Shown: positions 1 to 8,905 of the stretch, piece after piece | How positions within the stretch are numbered: the first letter of the stretch is position 1 | How the letters are laid out: every line of letters begins with the position of its first letter | Position numbers and translations under genes: made by a program | Assembly: GCA_030267965.1 (NCBI GenBank) | Contig: BRYA01000221.1 | Location: forward strand, 29,334 to 57,212 | DNA length: 27,879 nt | Origin: Triparma columacea | Lineage: Eukaryota; Sar; Bolidophyceae; Parmales; Triparmaceae | Reading direction: 5' to 3' | The notes under the pieces: generated by a model | Database searches by the model: none | Seen by the model: only the letters and a program-made list of their open reading frames with translations | Told to the model about the DNA's origin: nothing

Positions 1-531
1 CACACAGTGAGAGGGACAAGGAGGACACCAAATGTGTGGATGAGAGGGAGTGACGTTAGATGTACGTTCCGTGGGGAGGTTGTGGCCTGTTATGTAAAAG
101 GATACATAACGTGGCGCCTTTTTTTGCGTGCATTAAAAAAAAAGAGAACGTTTGTGGGTGGTGAATACAGCAAGTAGGAAAGACCATTCATGGACAGGAA
201 GGAAACAGGAGTAGGACAACAAGGACATGAAAACCTACACTAGTTTGGGAAGGGGAAATTCATAGGAGAAGGGTACCCAATCCCCATATACTTCCGGACA
301 CATCACTCAAAAAGGAGGATGTTGTTGACAGAGAGCCACGTGAGACCCTTGAGAAAACCCAGGCAATACACAGAGTGTGGGGGGAAATGTAATATAATGC
401 ACTATCTTTAGACCGAATTTCCATACCAGGAGTTACGCTACTATGTCCTACGAAAACAGGTTATGTAACATTGAAGGGAGACAGAAGAGTAACAGCTCAA
501 TAATATTTTTATTTGGAAAATTTAATTATGT
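1..531. other. Intergenic left edge and 3' flank of the BRCT gene
   Basis: No convincing gene, RNA or repeat is seen here. Near its right end, at about 509-514, the plus strand reads TTTATT, which is AATAAA on the minus strand just beyond the BRCT stop codon. It is a plausible polyadenylation signal for that gene. The rest is mixed-composition DNA without long open frames. Confidence 0.5.
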
Positions 532-906
532 TTATACAGGCAGCGACAGGAGACCGGTGGGGCTTGCCCGACCTTCACATTGAGTTGATTTGCTTGACGA
601 AGGCACCAGCTTAAAGCCCTGTACGGAAACCAGCTGGTTCTTGGCCTCACACTGCCGAAGCCAAGCCGGGGTAACTATGGATATCACGTCCTCGCCTGAT
701 CGATAGGCCTCGTAAAACTTCGCACCCTCCGCCTTATCCGCAATTAGATGCGTATTGACACCAATTTTGAGGTTCCCATTGTATCTTCCGCCCAACTTTT
801 CCACAATATCGTGCAATTCCCCCTTTTCATCGACCGAGAGCCCCGTGATCGATATAAACACACCACTGAGGGGCGAGGAAACTCTAGGGCTCTTCTGCGA
901 AAACAT
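532..906 (-). CDS. Small single-BRCT-domain protein (or the last exon of a longer BRCT protein)
   Basis: The 124-residue frame is almost entirely one BRCT domain at about residues 14-105. It shows the order GVFISITGL (strand 1), an alpha-1 helix ending in EKLGGRY (the conserved Gly-Gly turn), NTHLIADKAEGAKFYEA (the THLI strand, then the alpha-2 helix), and VTPAWLRQC (the conserved tryptophan of alpha-3). BRCT domains are phosphopeptide- and protein-binding modules of DNA-damage and replication factors, so a nuclear role is likely. The start is uncertain. The ATG at 906 lies inside a pyrimidine-rich stretch ending in TTTTCGCAG, a good splice acceptor that would begin an exon at 894. If that acceptor is used, this is a 3' exon of a larger gene; no upstream exon could be identified. 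An AATAAA on the coding strand follows the stop. The gene is divergent from the endonuclease VII-like gene. The domain call is firm; the gene model is not. Confidence 0.7.
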   Translation of the reverse strand: MFSQKSPRVSSPLSGVFISITGLSVDEKGELHDIVEKLGGRYNGNLKIGVNTHLIADKAEGAKFYEAYRSGEDVISIVTPAWLRQCEAKNQLVSVQGFKLVPSSSKSTQCEGRASPTGLLSLPV

Positions 907-1166
907 CAGGAGTGAGAAATGTGAGGGGAAAGGCAGAGGAGGGGACGATGGAGGGAACTATTTTTAGGGTGGGGGGGGGAGGGGGGGATAGCGGGGGGTA
1001 GAAAGTGACGACAGGTGGTTTGAAAGGATAGATCCTGTGCGTGGGTGGCGTGCGTGGAAGTTGGAGAGGAGATGGGATATTTTGGGGATTTGATCAGAAA
1101 ATCAAGAACCAGAAAATCAAGCACGTGCCCAGCCACGTCTCTCTCATCTCTCTCTTCAGAGAAAGT

Positions 1167-1928
1167 ATGAGTTTCTTACCTGATGGGCCACCGCAGGGGT
1201 GGCCACAATTTCCAGAAAAGGAGGACTTACCCCCAGGCTACTTGGTGCATATGTGGCGTACTTATAAAATGAGGTACGAAGATTGTAAGAAGCTTTGGAA
1301 TGATCAATTCGGGCACTGTCCTTTGTGCTTAAAAATGCTTATGTTTTGGAAGAGACCCAGACCCCATGTACATCACATCCACGAAACTAAAAAGAATGTA
1401 GGTTACCTTCATGCCGGTTGTAATTTGTCGATGAGGGCTTTTGAAAGCGAGGATTTCACACCACAGCAACTCCGAAATTACATACATGCTTGTGAATATC
1501 GCAGAGACCTCCTCTCTGAAGACACCGTTGATAACGAAGCAGACTTTTCCCCACAGAGAACCACCCCGCACTATTTATTCCCCTATATTCTCCCCCAACT
1601 CCAAGCGTGGGGTGTAGACCTTGATGAGGAAGCTGCAAAAGGGATGATGTACTTTAACAAAGGGAGCGAAGAGCAAAAAAGACACATCAGACAATCACAC
1701 AATCTTGAACCAGAAGAATACTTGGAGATGTTTAAAGAGCAAAACTTCGCTTGTGCTGTATGCATGGCAGGTGTCTATCCTTACCACAATGGTGTTGTCG
1801 ACCATTGCAAAAGGACAAACACCAACTGTGCAATATTATGTTATGATGACAACCTTAACGCCGTGCCTATTTACGAACACGGCAATGGACTTCGAGGTGA
1901 AAAAGTAAATGGGCTCAATTTGGTTTAA
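1167..1928 (+). CDS. Protein with two tandem endonuclease VII-like (HNH/beta-beta-alpha-metal) zinc modules
   Basis: Intronless, 253 residues from the ATG at 1167; upstream in-frame codons exist but look like leader sequence. Module 1 (about residues 30-92) has a helix then Cys51-x2-Cys54, HVHHIHE (67-73) and HAGCN (82-86). Module 2 (about 168-232) has a helix EEYLEMFKEQ, Cys196-x2-Cys199, VDHCK (211-215) and CYDDNL (225-230). This order, Q-x-C-x2-C, then a DHxH-like strand, then C-x2-CN, matches recombination endonuclease VII (the T4 gp49 family), a Holliday-junction and branched-DNA nuclease with a Cys4 zinc site. Neither copy is canonical: module 1 has HHIH for DHDH and His82 in place of a zinc Cys; module 2 keeps Asp-His and Asn but lacks the last Cys. 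Activity is therefore uncertain. Base composition looks more AT-rich than the genes further right, which could suggest transfer from a virus or bacterium (inference). Its 3' side is next to the LTR element. Confidence 0.72.
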   Translation: MSFLPDGPPQGWPQFPEKEDLPPGYLVHMWRTYKMRYEDCKKLWNDQFGHCPLCLKMLMFWKRPRPHVHHIHETKKNVGYLHAGCNLSMRAFESEDFTPQQLRNYIHACEYRRDLLSEDTVDNEADFSPQRTTPHYLFPYILPQLQAWGVDLDEEAAKGMMYFNKGSEEQKRHIRQSHNLEPEEYLEMFKEQNFACAVCMAGVYPYHNGVVDHCKRTNTNCAILCYDDNLNAVPIYEHGNGLRGEKVNGLNLV

Positions 1929-2032
1929 AACCTCACTTTTTTCTTTATTTCTTTTGTTTTCACCAAATCTTGGGGGTGGGGGATGGGGTTGGTTTTGGAG
2001 GGGGGGGGGTTATTAGCTTGAGTTGTTGGTGT

Positions 2033-2073
2033 GGTTGTACGCTTGAGTGTGTGTGTGTGGTTGTACGCTTGAG
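2033..2073. repeat. 15-bp direct repeat around a TG microsatellite
   Basis: GGTTGTACGCTTGAG occurs at 2033-2047 and again at 2059-2073, separated by a short (TG)n run. It lies in the 172-bp spacer between the endonuclease VII-like stop and the LTR element. No function is evident. Confidence 0.8.
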
Positions 2074-2095
2074 CACCTCTACTATCCACCATTTA

Positions 2096-2100
2096 TTGTC
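2096..2100. repeat. Target-site duplication, left copy (TTGTC)
   Basis: TTGTC lies directly before the first base of the left LTR and is matched by TTGTC directly after the right LTR at 10259-10263. A 5-bp duplication is the expected footprint of retroviral-type integrase insertion. Confidence 0.9.
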
Positions 2101-2318
2101 TGTCAGAATTAACGATGTGCAGTTCGAACCGTAATGCTGGTATTGAGGGAGTAAGCCTCTCTCTGGGGGGCGCAGACGTGGTACAAACACAGTCAGCAAC
2201 TCTCACTCGTTACGGTCGTGATATCAGCAAGTTCATTCCAGCAAATGGGACGGGCTGATGTGCTGATCTTAACCTTATATCTTTTCTCTTTTTATTAACA
2301 ATTACCTCTATTTCAACA
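2101..2318 (+). repeat. Left (5') long terminal repeat, 218 bp
   Basis: It begins TGTCAGAATT and ends ATTTCAACA, so it has the TG...CA ends of LTRs. It matches 10041-10258 over its whole length with no difference seen. AT-rich sequence in its last 50 bases (TTATAT followed by T-rich tracts) could carry promoter or 3'-processing signals. Confidence 0.93.
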
Positions 2319-3540
2319 CGATTAAGAGCCGCGTGGCTACTACTGAATGAACTACAATCAGTTAGCTTTTACGCTCGGCAACAACGGCCGGACCTGTAAG
2401 GAATACACCCCAGAGGTTGAGAGGGAGAGAGAACGCACAGTGATGGAATTCTCCCTCATTCCAGGCACAGCAAGTGCATGCAGCACTCAAAAACTACGCT
2501 GTCCAATGATGAAAGCCTTCTTAGATGGACGACCTGCTTCACATGCATAACTAATCGTCATAGTGATACAAGAAGCACCAGCACCACACACCCGTTCTGA
2601 GTGAGACCATGAACCTCCACAGGGAGGAGGTCAATCACAGCAGGGACGATATCCCTTATGTTACCCTTCTAAGCATCGTCAACATCACCGGCCAACACAG
2701 AAGAGCCGCCGTCAGAAGCAACTTCAGGGACCCGTTCCAAAGGACCTCCATGTCACCACAGCCTCAGAACCTGTCTGCAGAACCGTGAAGGGCGGCGTGC
2801 CATAAGCACGCGCGTACCTGTGTCACGAGGGCAAGCCGCGTGATCACGCAGCAAGATCGAAAGACTCCACGTCCTAGGACTCGATGCCATTGCAATCAAG
2901 GTGGCCAGCAAGGACCCCGACCTCTCCCTGCTCGACGCGAGGAACGAGGAGTGAACAAGATGCGCACTGAGTCAGATCTCTGCCAGCCGCGCGAAAGAAT
3001 CGAAGGCGAGTATCCTTGAACCGTATCCACTCCACACTTGATGCGATCTCACTCTTCTGTTCGTTGCGGTCGCTCACCACGTACACAGGTATCTACTTCC
3101 ATCAAACCTGCAGTGGAAGAGAACGTAACGTTCGGAGGACCACGTCAGCCTATACAAGGCGCGTGGGGGGAGGCCACGCTGTGACTCAAGACTATCTCTG
3201 CTGGAGTTGTCCCAGTGCCCGTGGGTGCACTTTAAAATGACCCCCTGATCCGGTGGCCCCCTTTCCCCGTCGAACCCTCGCGGCCCCAGGCTGTCCCTCC
3301 AAGTCATCTATAAATCGACCGAGGTAGCCAGCCTGTATGCGATGTTAAACTGAGGGCTCGATCATGGATCCTAAGCACCACCGTAGAAGAGAATATGAAA
3401 CACTTCCACCGCTCCCATTCTTGAGGAGTCTGAGATATGACGCACGGTTGCGGTCGTCAGGGGAGCTACCAGCACCAAGACGTCGTTGCGTACCCTCATG
3501 TACCAGCAGGGATGCGAAGGGTGACGCCACCGACACCACC
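2319..3540. other. 5' interior of the LTR element; no gene recognised
   Basis: This stretch follows the left LTR. It contains only short frames (under about 75 residues) without familiar motifs. The primer-binding site should lie at its very start, but the bases directly after the LTR (CGATTAAGAGCC) do not begin with the TGG expected for pairing with a tRNA CCA end. Confidence 0.6.
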
Positions 3541-4060
3541 GTCGAGGACATGGCCGCACTGACGGTATGTTCTCCTGTCATGAGATATCGACAATCTTCT
3601 CCATTGCTAGTTGCCTTTGTCATTGCGACGAGCGGCTACGTCGATAGGTCGACAGTACCTGGCCTCACCCTAGCTTCGCCTCGTAATGTGGCTAGCTCGG
3701 GAGGCAGGGAGGCTTGCATTGCACAGCTCCCACCATTGTCCAGAACACGGCCGTACTGACGGGCATGTTCTCCTGGCATTGCCTTTCGACCATCGTTTTC
3801 ATTGCGAGTCGCCTTTGTCGTTGCGTTGAGCAACTTCGCAGAGAGGTCGACGCTGACCACACCCTAGCTTCGCCTCATAATACGGGTATAGCTCGGGAGG
3901 CAGCAAGGCTTGCATTTACACAGCTTCCACCATCGTTGAGGACGTGGTCGCACCGACGGCGTGTCCCCCTGTCTCAGGCCATCGACCTTCTCTACCATCG
4001 CAAGTTTTCCTCGTCTTAGTGACAAGCAGCTATGCTGAGAGGTCGAGGTAACCAGGCCTC
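3541..4060. repeat. Degenerate tandem repeat of about 197 bp inside the LTR element
   Basis: Three diverged copies start at about 3541, 3738 and 3935. Each opens with a gt(c/t)gagga-like box followed by a chGGC/TCGCAC-GACGG segment, then a TCGACC...CATTGC segment, then a GAGGTCGA box. The first two continue into ACCCTAGCTTCGCCTC and a run containing GCTCGGGAGGCAG. Spacing is 197 bp both times, but the copies differ by many substitutions and small indels and no common open frame persists, so this looks like decayed duplication rather than coding sequence. Confidence 0.7.
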
Positions 4061-4474
4061 AGACGCAGGATTACTCCCACCGCGATTGCGTGCTGCGGGC
4101 GAAATCCTACCCAGCACAATGCTGGATGTTGTCGCGTGATCAGACGCCTACCAGTCGACGAAGCCAATGAGGATCCTGTCGAAGCTTCGCACGGACACCA
4201 CCGAGGAAGCTGAACCCAGGTGACACTGGGACGCGGGAGCCTGTACATCAGTAGTGGAGACTTACCCCATCGAAACAGCTCGGTCGGACACTCACCGAGA
4301 GCTTGTCACGGGGAGCAGAGGACTCCTCCTGAGTCCTGCTAGGGACCGCCGTCACCGAGACCACAGACTCGGCTGGCGCCCTTCCCCCCCCTTTATTACT
4401 CGAAGTCCACCAAGTTACGGTCAAACCCCAACGAGGATCTCGTGCCGGCTGAGCCCGAAGAGGGCAGCGCCAAC

Positions 4475-5098
4475 ATGGCGGGCGCACGAACGACGATGGC
4501 AGTTCCACAGGCCGGCTCCGGTGATGACGACGATACCGCTCAGCCTGGGACCTTAGTGGCGGCACTGCCAGCGCCCCTAGCGACGGGCTCGCTACGGAAG
4601 GACGGGGGTATAACCCTGTCACACAAGACGGCCACTCCGGGGAGCCTATTGGCTCCAGCCGGTACGCCGCCGCAGAATAAGTCTGTGCCCCTAGCGATGA
4701 GCTCGCTACGGAAGGACGGGGGCGTTACCCTGTCAAAGCCGGCCACTCCGGGGAGCACGTTGGCTCCAGCCGGTACGCCGCCACGGAGAGAATCTGTGCC
4801 CCTAGCGACGAGCTCGCTACGGAAGGACGGGGGCATAACCCTGTCACACAAGACGGCCACTCCGGGGAGCCTATTGGCTCCAGCCGGTACGCCGCCGCAG
4901 AATAAGTCTGTGCCCCTAGCGACGAGCTCGCTACGGAAGGACGGGGGCGTTACCCTGTCAAAGCCGGCCACTCCGGGGAGCACGTTGGCTCCAGCCGGTA
5001 CGCCGCCACAGAGAGAATCTGTGCCCCTAACGACCAAGGACGCTCGGTCAAACCCCAGCTCCACCAGGTTACAGCCGCCCCCAACGTCTAGCCAGTGA
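4475..5098 (+). CDS. Hypothetical repeat-containing frame within the LTR element
   Basis: An open frame of 207 residues from the ATG at 4475. After a Gly/Ala/Asp-rich start it carries four tandem copies of a Ser/Thr/Pro-rich repeat: two forms of 38 and 37 residues alternate (A-B-A-B), each with SLRKDGG(I/V)TLS and ATPGS(L/T)LAPAGTPP. The unit lengths (114 and 111 bp) are multiples of three, so the frame survives each duplication, which is the main argument that it is or was translated. No family is recognised; it could be a remnant of a gag-like or accessory protein, or simply a frame kept open by chance in GC-rich repeats. The opposite strand is also open through the repeats. Confidence 0.3.
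   Translation: MAGARTTMAVPQAGSGDDDDTAQPGTLVAALPAPLATGSLRKDGGITLSHKTATPGSLLAPAGTPPQNKSVPLAMSSLRKDGGVTLSKPATPGSTLAPAGTPPRRESVPLATSSLRKDGGITLSHKTATPGSLLAPAGTPPQNKSVPLATSSLRKDGGVTLSKPATPGSTLAPAGTPPQRESVPLTTKDARSNPSSTRLQPPPTSSQ
4574..5023 (+). repeat. Higher-order tandem repeat (114 + 111 bp, twice)
   Basis: Units run 4574-4687 (114 bp), 4688-4798 (111), 4799-4912 (114) and 4913-5023 (111). Units 1 and 3 resemble each other most, as do 2 and 4, so the array arose by duplicating a 225-bp dimer. All share CGCTACGGAAGGACGGGGG and GGCTCCAGCCGGTACGCCGCC. Confidence 0.92.
4901..5047 (+). repeat. 147-bp duplicated segment, copy 1
   Basis: Bases 4901-5047, from AATAAGTCTGTG to GACGCTCGG, recur at 8759-8905 without a difference that I can see. 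The copy includes one whole 111-bp unit of the tandem array plus flanks. The element sequence on either side does not match, so the boundaries are sharp. Confidence 0.92.
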
Positions 5099-5099
5099 T

Positions 5100-6780
5100 T
5101 GACATTGACCCCTGCCATTAGAGGAGACTCTCGGGGAAGGTGAAATGAAACCGGAGTGAAGGCGACTACGGCGAGAGACAACTCAGCTAGCTGATTGACG
5201 TCAACAGAAGGGGAGGTGAAGACTAACGCATGCACCTGCCCCTCATTCTCAAACTCTGGGTTGTGCCCGTGTCCCTTGGAAGAGGCAAGCTCGGAAGTCA
5301 GGAGGCCCACGTTAGAAACGGTGGAAGATAAGACCGAAGCCGCTCGCAGTGGTGGGTCTCTCCCGTTAGATTGCCACGCCCCTGCTGTCTTGTAAGTTGA
5401 GCTGAACGCACCTCTAGATTCTGATATCCGCTGAGCTGCCTGACGTTACTGGAACTACCACCTCGCCCTCTTTATCCTCCGTTGTAGGAAGACTGTCAGC
5501 GGCGGTCACGCGATATCATCACATGGGCCAGGTACTGAGCAGCCTAGCAACGAGCGTCAGCTGCCTCATGGCAGGCGGCCGATAACGATAACGCTTAGAA
5601 GAGGATGACATGGCGACGTCTCGCTGCATTGTCCCTCCAGACAGATGACGTGTGGACGACCGTGACGCTGTCGATTGATCGCGCGTACACGCATACCCCT
5701 CTAACTTCTTTCAGCCCAAGCACCGGACTGCCACCTCTCGGCGATGCCTAGCCCCGATACTTCTGCGACTCGCCTCAAGCGACTCGAAACGACGTCGGAT
5801 TGCTATTGCACTGGAAGATCGAGGGGTCGACGAGATCGTGGGTTTCGATAGCGTGGACTACTTAACGCCACTGCCTAAACTTCGGAGCGAAGTTGACATT
5901 TCGTGGAGATCTTGCAAGCCAGGAACCTCCAACTCATACGAGGGCTCAAGGGGAGGGTAAAATAAACTCAACCACCGCCTCCACGAGGCCCATACTCAAC
6001 AACCCCGAGTGTACACGATGCCCTTAACTGCACCACGGCGACAACCTCCGCAATCCAGGAGAACATCTGTAACAACATCCGTGTGTGTAGCAGACAACCA
6101 AGTCGTCCCTTGGGGCAACCAGGGGAGTAACTGACGTAGACCCTGGGGACAGCGACGAAGATGAGCTCGCTACGCTCTTGCTCAACGTCGCCGTACACGA
6201 CACTGTGAGGAACTCACGTGACCCAGGTGTCTATGAGTGGTTACCCCAAGCGACTCGGGATCCCAGAGCAGGGGAGACGGCATCATTGGTGTAAGTACAC
6301 CTATGAGTCTACACTGCCAAACCATGAGGAGGAACCCAGACGTCACACCACCGTACTATGGGAACGGGATCGAAGGCTCAGACACATCATTCCCCTGATT
6401 AGGGGAACATGGGGTGTCACGGGGAGCATACCCGAGCGACAGAATCCCTCCCGGAGACGGCACAGCTACACGCAACCACACGTGACCAAGTCTAGATTTG
6501 ACCTCTATCAGCGAGTGATACACAAGAGTAACGAGTACCCGAGAGGGGAGCTCTGATGAACTAACGGCTCAAGACGGAGACATGTATGCTCCTACTGACG
6601 ATGAAGCCATCGTTGGTGATACCGATAACGCCTGTCCGCCTCGGCGAGAGGAGACCTCGAACAACCTACTCCAGGGCCTCCGCCCGGCAATACTCAGCTG
6701 GCTAGACCATTCCCCCGATCGGGGGGAGGAGCAGAGAATAACCATTGACCTTCCGAACAAGGACAAGAAGCTCACCTAAT
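5100..6780. other. Central interior of the LTR element; no gene recognised
   Basis: Only short frames occur (longest about 112 residues at 6218-6556, plus strand), with no recognised motif. A weak internal similarity is visible: a CGACT(C)GGGATCCC...GGAGACGGCA stretch near 6250-6280 resembles one near 6433-6462. Otherwise I see nothing that can be named. Confidence 0.5.
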
Positions 6781-6781
6781 T

Positions 6782-7870
6782 AGGGACTGCACAAGACAGC
6801 CAGAGCTTAAGCCGGTCGATCAGATCGGAGATCATGAGATCGCTACTAGGCCTACCCCTTGCGACAATTCTCCTGCGGTGTCTCATCAGGAGACTGCACG
6901 AGGCAGCCAGAGCTCAATTGGAGTTGATCCAATCGGAGACCATGAGATCGATACGGGCAGGAAGCCCACGCACCTCGCCCTCATGTGGGTTTCAATACGA
7001 CATGGACCAGTAGACGCAGCACCGATTGTTACACCGATGGTCGCTGTGGAGACGGTGCCGCAGGGGAGCGCAACCTCCGCCTTAGCCGGTGCACCGCCGC
7101 AGGGAGCGAGTGCCACGGGCACTCACACTGCGAGAAACCTCCCGCCTGAGTCTCATTTAAGTACCTTCCCGTGCGACGGGTCGTGGTTCAGACAAGGCAT
7201 GACAAGTGGAGTCGACGCGTCACATACGGTCGCTACGCAGCCAGGGGAGGACAGGCCTGACATGGCCGCAGCACGAAGGGCGGTGAGTCATGACATGACA
7301 AAACCGCAAGTGGGCCGTAGTAACAGTCGACACGACAACGACTACTCAGCCCGCGACCCTGGCGACACGACTGCCAGTGGCCCCAACACAGCGGCATGAC
7401 TGCCGGGGGAGGACAAGGTGAAAACACTAAGTCCAACATTGACGGCCACGCCGAGGAGCGTAATGGGCCGCGGCAGGAAAAGAGTGCCTCAGGCACGGCG
7501 CTGCAACACGCGCACTGCGAAAAACCTCCCACCTGCGCGTCGTACGGATACATCCCCCCACAACGGGTCGAAGTCGATGCCAGGTCTGACAAAAAGTGGA
7601 GTCGATCAGTTACAGACACCAGACGATCGTTACCAACCCGGTGGGGACACGACTCCCACCGTCCCAGGACTAGAGGCAGGTCGATTCGACTGCCCCTCCT
7701 GCGTTCACGTATCTCCCGCCTGAGCCGTGTCGGGATCATGAGGACCCCTACCACCACCAATTGACATCGGCGACAGGTCCGGGGAGTAGACCACAGGCGG
7801 CAGGAAAAGAGTGCCACTCCCCTCCGCAGGCACGGCGCTGCAACACGCGCACTGCGAAACAATCTCCTGC
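6782..7870. repeat. Dispersed degenerate repeats in the LTR element
   Basis: Two types are visible. GGGACTGCACAAGACAGCC at 6782 resembles GAGACTGCACGAGGCAGCC at about 6892, giving a period near 110 bp that continues through CAGAGCT and into AT-CGGAGA-CATGAGATCG. Separately, GGCAGGAAAAGAGTGCC with GCGCTGCAACACGCGCACTG occurs at about 7470-7520 and again at about 7799-7853, the second with a short insertion; a more diverged form (GAGTGCCACGGGCACTC...CACTGCGAGAAACCTCCC) lies near 7103-7142. The copies are not frame-consistent. Confidence 0.65.
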
Positions 7871-8758
7871 GCGCTTCGTTCAGTCGAAGCAGGTCAGAAA
7901 TCATGAAGACGAATATGTCATTGTGGCAATCGATGTAATATGTCATCGTGACACTCGATGTAATGAACTCGGTGAATCATTTCGCGGGAGCATTGCACTC
8001 TGTAGCTCTCTTAATATATCAGGGGTTTCTCTTGCTATATCGTCTCCCAATATCCAATGGTGCTCGTCAAAGCGACATAATGATACATTGACGCCTATCA
8101 CACTACACTCATGAAGACCCGCTGAAGTTATCAAGGCTGCGTTCGAATCAACCCTTGTATGCGCGACTGTGACGATCTCGGAACACGGGGCCACTCAGTA
8201 ACGACTGTCAGGTTAAACATGGAGCACAAGGGGTGCAGACCAGAAGCAAGGGCATTCTGGCACGTCAACGTCAGTGACCATAATGTCAGTCGACTCACCG
8301 TCCTGTTGCTGTATTTGTTGAGGCGAGGCTGTCCTATCTGCCGGTATTGCGCTTGACGATGCATTGTGTCGCACTCGTTGTTGGTGTATTTGCGGAGACA
8401 CTTGTTTTTGTTGCGTATGTTAGGCTGTCGATGCATTTGCTGAGGCATACGAAAACGCTGGAGATAACGATGCTCTCACTGCCGCAGGAGTCAAGAGCTA
8501 CTGTAGCTAAAGATACCCACCCTGCGTTATCATGTCTCCCTCCTGAGCTCCGTCTGGATCCCTACCACCAACAAGAAGGAATCGACCGGACAAGACACCT
8601 TAACGGAATCGGTCTGATCGGCGATCAAGAGACCGTTATTGGCGTTGCCCCAGTACCAGGCGAGTTGACGCTCGCAGGGAGAGCCGCCACACGGGATCCT
8701 CGGTGATAAGCTGTCGCAACCGACGCAAGTGACGGGAGGAGCCTCATTGCTACCGCTC

Positions 8759-8905
8759 AATAAGTCTGTGCCCCTAGCGACGAGCTCGCTACGGAAGGAC
8801 GGGGGCGTTACCCTGTCAAAGCCGGCCACTCCGGGGAGCACGTTGGCTCCAGCCGGTACGCCGCCACAGAGAGAATCTGTGCCCCTAACGACCAAGGACG
8901 CTCGG
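8759..8905 (+). repeat. 147-bp duplicated segment, copy 2
   Basis: Same sequence as 4901-5047, 3.86 kb downstream in the same orientation within the same LTR element. It extends an open frame (about 8729-9208, 159 codons, without an ATG before the repeat) whose residues after the repeat are unrelated to those after copy 1. Template switching during reverse transcription would explain a precise internal copy (inference). Confidence 0.9.

Noticed and set aside
906..1136. 76-residue minus-strand frame upstream of the BRCT gene
   Set aside because: It is low-complexity Ser/Pro/His sequence from the C/T-rich tract. No donor site joins it to the BRCT exon in a convincing way.
2101..2140. TTCGAACC motif in the LTR resembling a tRNA B box
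   Set aside because: There is no matching A box at the right distance and no acceptor or anticodon stem can be drawn, so neither a tRNA nor a SINE promoter is supported.
4540..5310. 256-residue minus-strand frame across the tandem repeats of the LTR element
   Set aside because: It is open because the GC-rich repeat units have lengths divisible by three, which opens both strands. It shows no family signal and lies antisense to the element's direction.
7233..7946. 237-residue minus-strand frame in the LTR element as a possible pol remnant
   Set aside because: No reverse transcriptase, RNase H or integrase motif is present. It is antisense to the element and rich in Cys, Arg and Leu from GC-rich repeats.
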